Assembly: GCA_030295365.1 (NCBI GenBank)
Contig: AP027062.1
Location: 392,001-456,000 of the forward strand
Reading direction: 5' to 3'
From: Candidatus Rickettsia kotlanii
Lineage (GTDB): Bacteria; Pseudomonadota; Alphaproteobacteria; Rickettsiales; Rickettsiaceae
Length of the DNA: 64,000 nucleotides
Below the pieces are notes generated by a model that saw only the letters and a program-made list of their open reading frames with translations, was not told the origin of the DNA and did not search any database. Shown here piece after piece: positions 60,450-64,000 of the stretch. Within the stretch, counting starts at the first letter, position 1. Each line of letters begins with the position of its first letter. The position numbers and the translations under genes were made by a program.

Positions 60450-62138
60450 ATGAATAATAATATAGTTAATTTAATAGCCGCTATTATACTGTCTTTAAGT
60501 ATAATTTTTGGTTGGCAGTATTTTGTTGTAAAACCTGAACAAAAAAAACAGCAACAGCAAATACAAATAGCAGTGCAGAAAGCAGCAAATTTAAAGAAAC
60601 AACAGTTAAAAGCTTTAGTCGCACCTGCAACTGGTATTGTTGTTCAAGAAGAAAGTCAAGTACAGCGTATTAAAATAGAATCTGAATCACTTACCGGTTC
60701 TATTTCATTAAAAGGACTGAGGTTTGATGATTTAATATTAAAGAAATATAAACAAGATTTATCTAAAAATAGTCCTGAAGTGAGATTGTTTTCACCGGCT
60801 AATACAGAAAATGCATATTTTGCTGAAGTTGGTTTAGTTAGTAATTTATCTAGTGTAAAACTCCCTAACAATGATACTATATGGAATAGTGATAGTGAAA
60901 TATTAAGCCCTGAAAAACCTGTTCATTTATTTTGGGTTAATGAAGACGGAGTTAAATTTTTAGTTACTATTACTATCGATGAAAACTATTTGTTTACTAT
61001 AGAGCAAACTATCGTTAATTATAGTGATAAAGAACTGCCTGTGCGATCTTACGGTTTAATAAATCGTAAATATATTGCTGTAGAGAAAGCGGTGAATATA
61101 TTACATCAAGGACCTATCGGGTGTATAGACGGGAATCTTAAAGAATATTCTTATGATGATATTAAAGATAAGAAAAGTGAAAAATTTGCAGCAAGTAAGG
61201 TTGACTGGATAGGAATTACCGATAAATATTGGTTATCTTCCTTGATTCCGGATAAATCAAGTAATTACAGCTCGAATTTTAATTATGCTCTTACGCAAGG
61301 GGCTGAAAGATATCAGGTAGATTTTATTTCACCGATACAAATAATAAAGCCCGGCGAAAATTTTTCAATTAAAAGCAGAATTTTTGCTGGAGCAAAAAAA
61401 GTAGACTTGCTTGATAAATATGAAAAGCAATATGATATTAAATTATTTGATAGAGCTATTGATTTTGGCTGGTTCTATATAATTACCAAGCCGGTTTTCT
61501 ACGCCATGAATTTTTTCTATGGCTATGTCGGTAATTTCGGTGTTAGTATATTAATTGTTACGGTTATAATTAAGCTATTAATGTTTACTTTAGCCAATAA
61601 GTCTTATCGTTCGATGAAAAAAATGAAAAATTTACAGCCGGAAATCGATAGGATAAAAATTTTATGCAGTAATGATAAAGCACGTTTAAATCAAGAAATT
61701 ATGGCTTTATATAAAAAAGAAAAAGTAAATCCGGTAGCTGGTTGTTTACCTATACTTGTTCAAATTCCAGTATTTTTCTCCATCTATAAAGTATTGTATG
61801 TAACTATTGAAATGCGGCAAGCACCGTTTTACGGTTGGATTAAAGACTTATCTGCACCTGACCCTACTACTATTTTTAATTTATTCGGCTTATTACCGTT
61901 CTCGCCGCCATCATTTTTAATGATTGGAGCATGGCCTATTTTAATGGCTATTACTATGTTCTTACAGCAAAAAATGAGTCCTGAACCTGCGGATCCGATG
62001 CAAGCTCAAGTAATGAAATTTATGCCGCTAGTTTTTTTATTTATGTTTAGTAGTTTTCCTGTGGGACTTTTAATATATTGGTCTTGGAATAATATTCTAT
62101 CCATCATTCAACAATATTATATTAATAAATTTAATTAA
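60450..62138 (+). CDS. yidC: membrane protein insertase YidC
   Basis: It inserts proteins into the inner membrane, alone or with SecYEG. 562 residues: an N-terminal membrane helix ([19 protein letters not shown]), a large periplasmic domain (about 80-340), and the core membrane domain with [46 protein letters not shown] and [16 protein letters not shown]. Its stop overlaps the pgsA start by one base, so the two are translated together. Confidence 0.96.
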   Translation: MNNNIVNLIAAIILSLSIIFGWQYFVVKPEQKKQQQQIQIAVQKAANLKKQQLKALVAPATGIVVQEESQVQRIKIESESLTGSISLKGLRFDDLILKKYKQDLSKNSPEVRLFSPANTENAYFAEVGLVSNLSSVKLPNNDTIWNSDSEILSPEKPVHLFWVNEDGVKFLVTITIDENYLFTIEQTIVNYSDKELPVRSYGLINRKYIAVEKAVNILHQGPIGCIDGNLKEYSYDDIKDKKSEKFAASKVDWIGITDKYWLSSLIPDKSSNYSSNFNYALTQGAERYQVDFISPIQIIKPGENFSIKSRIFAGAKKVDLLDKYEKQYDIKLFDRAIDFGWFYIITKPVFYAMNFFYGYVGNFGVSILIVTVIIKLLMFTLANKSYRSMKKMKNLQPEIDRIKILCSNDKARLNQEIMALYKKEKVNPVAGCLPILVQIPVFFSIYKVLYVTIEMRQAPFYGWIKDLSAPDPTTIFNLFGLLPFSPPSFLMIGAWPILMAITMFLQQKMSPEPADPMQAQVMKFMPLVFLFMFSSFPVGLLIYWSWNNILSIIQQYYINKFN

Positions 62139-62683
62139 TGAGAATAGATAAAAATTTACCTAATTATCTAACTATTGCTCGAATAATGGTAATTCCAGTT
62201 ATTATACTGGTATTTTATATAAATAATTCACTTGCACGTAAACTTGGGGCATTATTATTTGTTTTAGCTAGTATTACGGATTTTTTTGACGGTTATATTG
62301 CAAGAAAATATAATTTAGTTACAAGTTTTGGCAAGATGTTTGACCCTATAGCAGATAAGCTACTTGTAGGTTGCGTTATTATCATGCTACTAAAAAAAGA
62401 TAATATAGATGAGATACCTTGCTTATTAATTTTAGCACGAGAATTTTTAGTTAGCGGTCTTCGGGAATTTTTAGCTCTAGTAAAGGTTAGTGTACCTGTA
62501 TCGAGACTCGCTAAGGTAAAAACGTTTTTACAAATGTTTGCTTTATCGATATTGATACTAGGCTCCAAAGGTTCAGGAATTATTTATTTAAATATAGTAG
62601 GGGAAATAATTTTATGGATTGCTGCTTTTTTAACAATCATTACAGGTTATTCTTATTTTAAAGCCTGTAAGAAATATTTTTAA
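62138..62683 (+). CDS. pgsA: CDP-diacylglycerol-glycerol-3-phosphate phosphatidyltransferase PgsA
   Basis: This is the committed step to phosphatidylglycerol and cardiolipin. 181 residues, with the CDP-alcohol phosphotransferase motif spanning [19 protein letters not shown] near residue 47 and following PIAD, and four or so membrane helices. It starts at the last base of the yidC stop. Ending at 62683, it precedes the carbonic-anhydrase-like gene by 13 bases with GGAG at the right place. Confidence 0.93.
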   Translation: MRIDKNLPNYLTIARIMVIPVIILVFYINNSLARKLGALLFVLASITDFFDGYIARKYNLVTSFGKMFDPIADKLLVGCVIIMLLKKDNIDEIPCLLILAREFLVSGLREFLALVKVSVPVSRLAKVKTFLQMFALSILILGSKGSGIIYLNIVGEIILWIAAFLTIITGYSYFKACKKYF

Positions 62684-62696
62684 ATAGGAGAATTTT

Positions 62697-63257
62697 ATGA
62701 TACATGTAAAATATATAATTTTAGGGTTTATTATGGTGTCTAGTTTAAATCTTTACGCTGCTAACAATGATATAATTGCCAATAAGAAAGTTGTAAAGGT
62801 AGAAGTAAGTAATGAACATTTCAAAACATTAAATGAAGCTTCTACTCTTTTAATTAGTTGTGTAGATTTTAGATTAATAGACGAAACAGATAAATTAATG
62901 AAGGAATTAGGATTAGAAGATAATTTTGATAAAGTATCACTGCCCGGTGCATCGCTTGCTCTTGTTAACGACAAATATACTTATTGGGGAAAAACAATAG
63001 AAGATACTATTGAGCTTTTGCAAGAATTACATAACATAAAACAAATTGTTTTTCTTGATCATAGAGAATGTGGAGCTTATAAAACACTTATAGGTCAGGA
63101 ACAGCTAAATACCAAGGAAAAAGAAACGGCAGCACACGCAGCAATTTTAAACAAGGCCCGTGATATAATAAAAGAAAAATTCCCCCAATTAAAAGTTTAT
63201 ACTTTTTTAATGGGCCTTGATGGTGTAGTAGAGCAGATTTATGAAATGCCTAACTAA
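62697..63257 (+). CDS. exported beta-carbonic-anhydrase-like protein
   Basis: 186 residues. A signal peptide ([19 protein letters not shown]) is followed by the beta-class carbonic anhydrase metal motifs: LISCVDFRL (C-x-D-x-R) near residue 54 and [10 protein letters not shown] (H-x2-C) near residue 123. A Zn enzyme of this type would interconvert CO2 and bicarbonate in the periplasm. The protein is a little short for the family and the surrounding active-site residues are only partly recognisable, so a non-canonical function is possible. Confidence 0.75.
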   Translation: MIHVKYIILGFIMVSSLNLYAANNDIIANKKVVKVEVSNEHFKTLNEASTLLISCVDFRLIDETDKLMKELGLEDNFDKVSLPGASLALVNDKYTYWGKTIEDTIELLQELHNIKQIVFLDHRECGAYKTLIGQEQLNTKEKETAAHAAILNKARDIIKEKFPQLKVYTFLMGLDGVVEQIYEMPN

Positions 63258-63287
63258 AAGCAGAGTTGTTTTATGGATAGGTTTATC

Positions 63288-63376
63288 CATCATTGCGAGG
63301 AAATTGCGTAGCAATCTCAGGAGTTTGTTATTATTTCATGAGATTGCTGCATAGCCTACGGCTGTTCGCAATGACG
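63288..63376. repeat. family A palindromic repeat
   Basis: It begins catcattgcgaggaaattgcg and ends ggctgttcgcaatgacg, with the inner gcaatctcaggag/catgagattgc. It lies between the carbonic-anhydrase-like and the small exported protein genes. Confidence 0.75.
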
Positions 63377-63413
63377 ATTTTTGACCCGTACAATAACGAC
63401 TAAGAAAAGTAAT

Positions 63414-63797
63414 TTATTTTATATCTTTGCTCTCATTATCATTAGAATCAGTAGTATTATTCTTTTGGTCGTTTTCTGCCGGTAGTTTAGAGATAGATAG
63501 TTTTTGTTTATATTTTTGTTGCTCTGCTAAAAAATTTTGAGCCTCTTTGGAAAGGCTGTTATATAGTTCACGTTTCTTCTTATTAATCTTGACTATTGCT
63601 ACTCTATATTTTTGTATTTCCTCCCGTACTTCCGGTTTTATAGTACCGGCGTAAGCAGAAAAATCATCTATAATTTTTTGTGTTGTAACATCGTTAGTTT
63701 TTGCTGTATCTTTTTTTGAGTCGTCAGAAGTTGTACTATTGGCAAAGCAGCTTGTACTAAGTAAAATCGCTATTCCAAATATTATTTTTTTTATCAT
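63414..63797 (-). CDS. small exported hypothetical protein
   Basis: 127 residues. A signal peptide ([19 protein letters not shown]) with a cysteine at position 17 could be either a cleaved or a lipoprotein signal. The mature part is charged and helical ([34 protein letters not shown]), with an N/D/S-rich tail. No family is recognised. Confidence 0.7.
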   Translation of the reverse strand: MIKKIIFGIAILLSTSCFANSTTSDDSKKDTAKTNDVTTQKIIDDFSAYAGTIKPEVREEIQKYRVAIVKINKKKRELYNSLSKEAQNFLAEQQKYKQKLSISKLPAENDQKNNTTDSNDNESKDIK

Positions 63798-63855
63798 ATT
63801 AAAACCTTAAGTCTTATTCTGGATAAGTAGACCATTTTTAAGTCTAATAGTCAAT

Positions 63856-63992
63856 AGACTTCTTTTGGAACTCTACTTCTAGGGGTACGTTAATCCAGTA
63901 CTCGCATCCTCACGTACTTTTTTATACGCTGCGGTGCTGTGTTCCGTGTTTCCTTGAAATTTCTCCCTATAAGCGAGTTCGAAAAGAAGTCT
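63856..63992. repeat. intergenic RPE-1 at the right edge
   Basis: The ends agacttcttttggaactc and gagttcgaaaagaagtct are inverted copies with one mismatch, and the body reads as the RPE-1 peptide on the minus strand but carries changes. It lies upstream of the small exported protein gene, between it and the window edge. Confidence 0.8.
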
Positions 63993-64000
63993 AATAATAT

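Noticed and set aside
1-64000. CRISPR array
   Set aside because: Repeats are palindromic and dispersed, with no regular spacers and no cas genes.

Overview
The window is a piece of a Rickettsia chromosome, most likely from the spotted fever or transitional group. The DNA is strongly AT-rich. It has a Rickettsia Sca1-type autotransporter, an OmpB-type lysine methyltransferase, scattered F0 ATP synthase genes and many decaying genes. It also carries the short palindromic repeats (Rickettsia palindromic elements, RPEs) that in this genus insert even inside protein-coding genes. The species is not resolved from sequence reading alone.

Layout. 1-2385: the 3' part of a large FAD/NAD(P) oxidoreductase carrying two in-frame repeats. 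2366-2839: a broken MazF-type toxin-antitoxin pair. 2854-5308: lpxD-fabZ-lpxA for lipid A. 5772-8268: a broken patatin, a strong candidate structured RNA (possibly 6S), an ankyrin remnant and tRNA-Phe. 8543-13333: dusB, a dead NodB-like deacetylase, a Phd-type antitoxin remnant, tsaE, a znuA-like gene and a pcnB-like gene with an RPE-1 insertion. 13760-15360: a dead comEC. 15633-20288: sca1. 20398-20472: tRNA-Glu. 20640-23255: a dead lipase/STAND (NB-ARC) gene. 23284-25719: the F0 ATP synthase operon with an RPE-1 at the end of atpB. 25797-30541: a DsbA-like lipoprotein, carD, a PKMT2-like methyltransferase and recF. 30628-33003: a decayed folate cluster (CADD-family, folP/folK, folB). 33060-36196: a conserved hypothetical, a TPR-like remnant, yqgE and cvpA. 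36340-38946: a dead autotransporter. 39201-42595: a conserved hypothetical and a second large broken one. 42703-48475: clpB, a hypothetical, tsaD and a fatty-acid desaturase. 48625-49240: a dead OmpR/PhoB response regulator. 49425-54467: rpsF-rpsR-rplI, tilS with a repeat nested inside a repeat, and ftsH. 54481-55045: a dead C5 DNA methyltransferase. 55530-63797: sdhB, a broken LprI-like gene, a MidA-like gene, lgt, an MscS channel, yidC, pgsA, a periplasmic carbonic-anhydrase-like protein and a small exported protein.

How it works together. The intact genes are mostly housekeeping: lipid A, ATP synthesis, tRNA modification (dusB, tsaE, tsaD, tilS), ribosome, proteostasis (clpB, ftsH), membrane protein and lipoprotein biogenesis (yidC, lgt, pgsA) and respiration (sdhB). 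Almost all accessory functions are inactivated: toxin-antitoxin pairs, DNA uptake, DNA methylation, folate synthesis, two-component regulation, the STAND/lipase gene and a second autotransporter. The most unusual signals are the repeats. At least five palindromic families are visible, several lie in frame inside genes, and one sits inside another within tilS with a 7-base flanking duplication.
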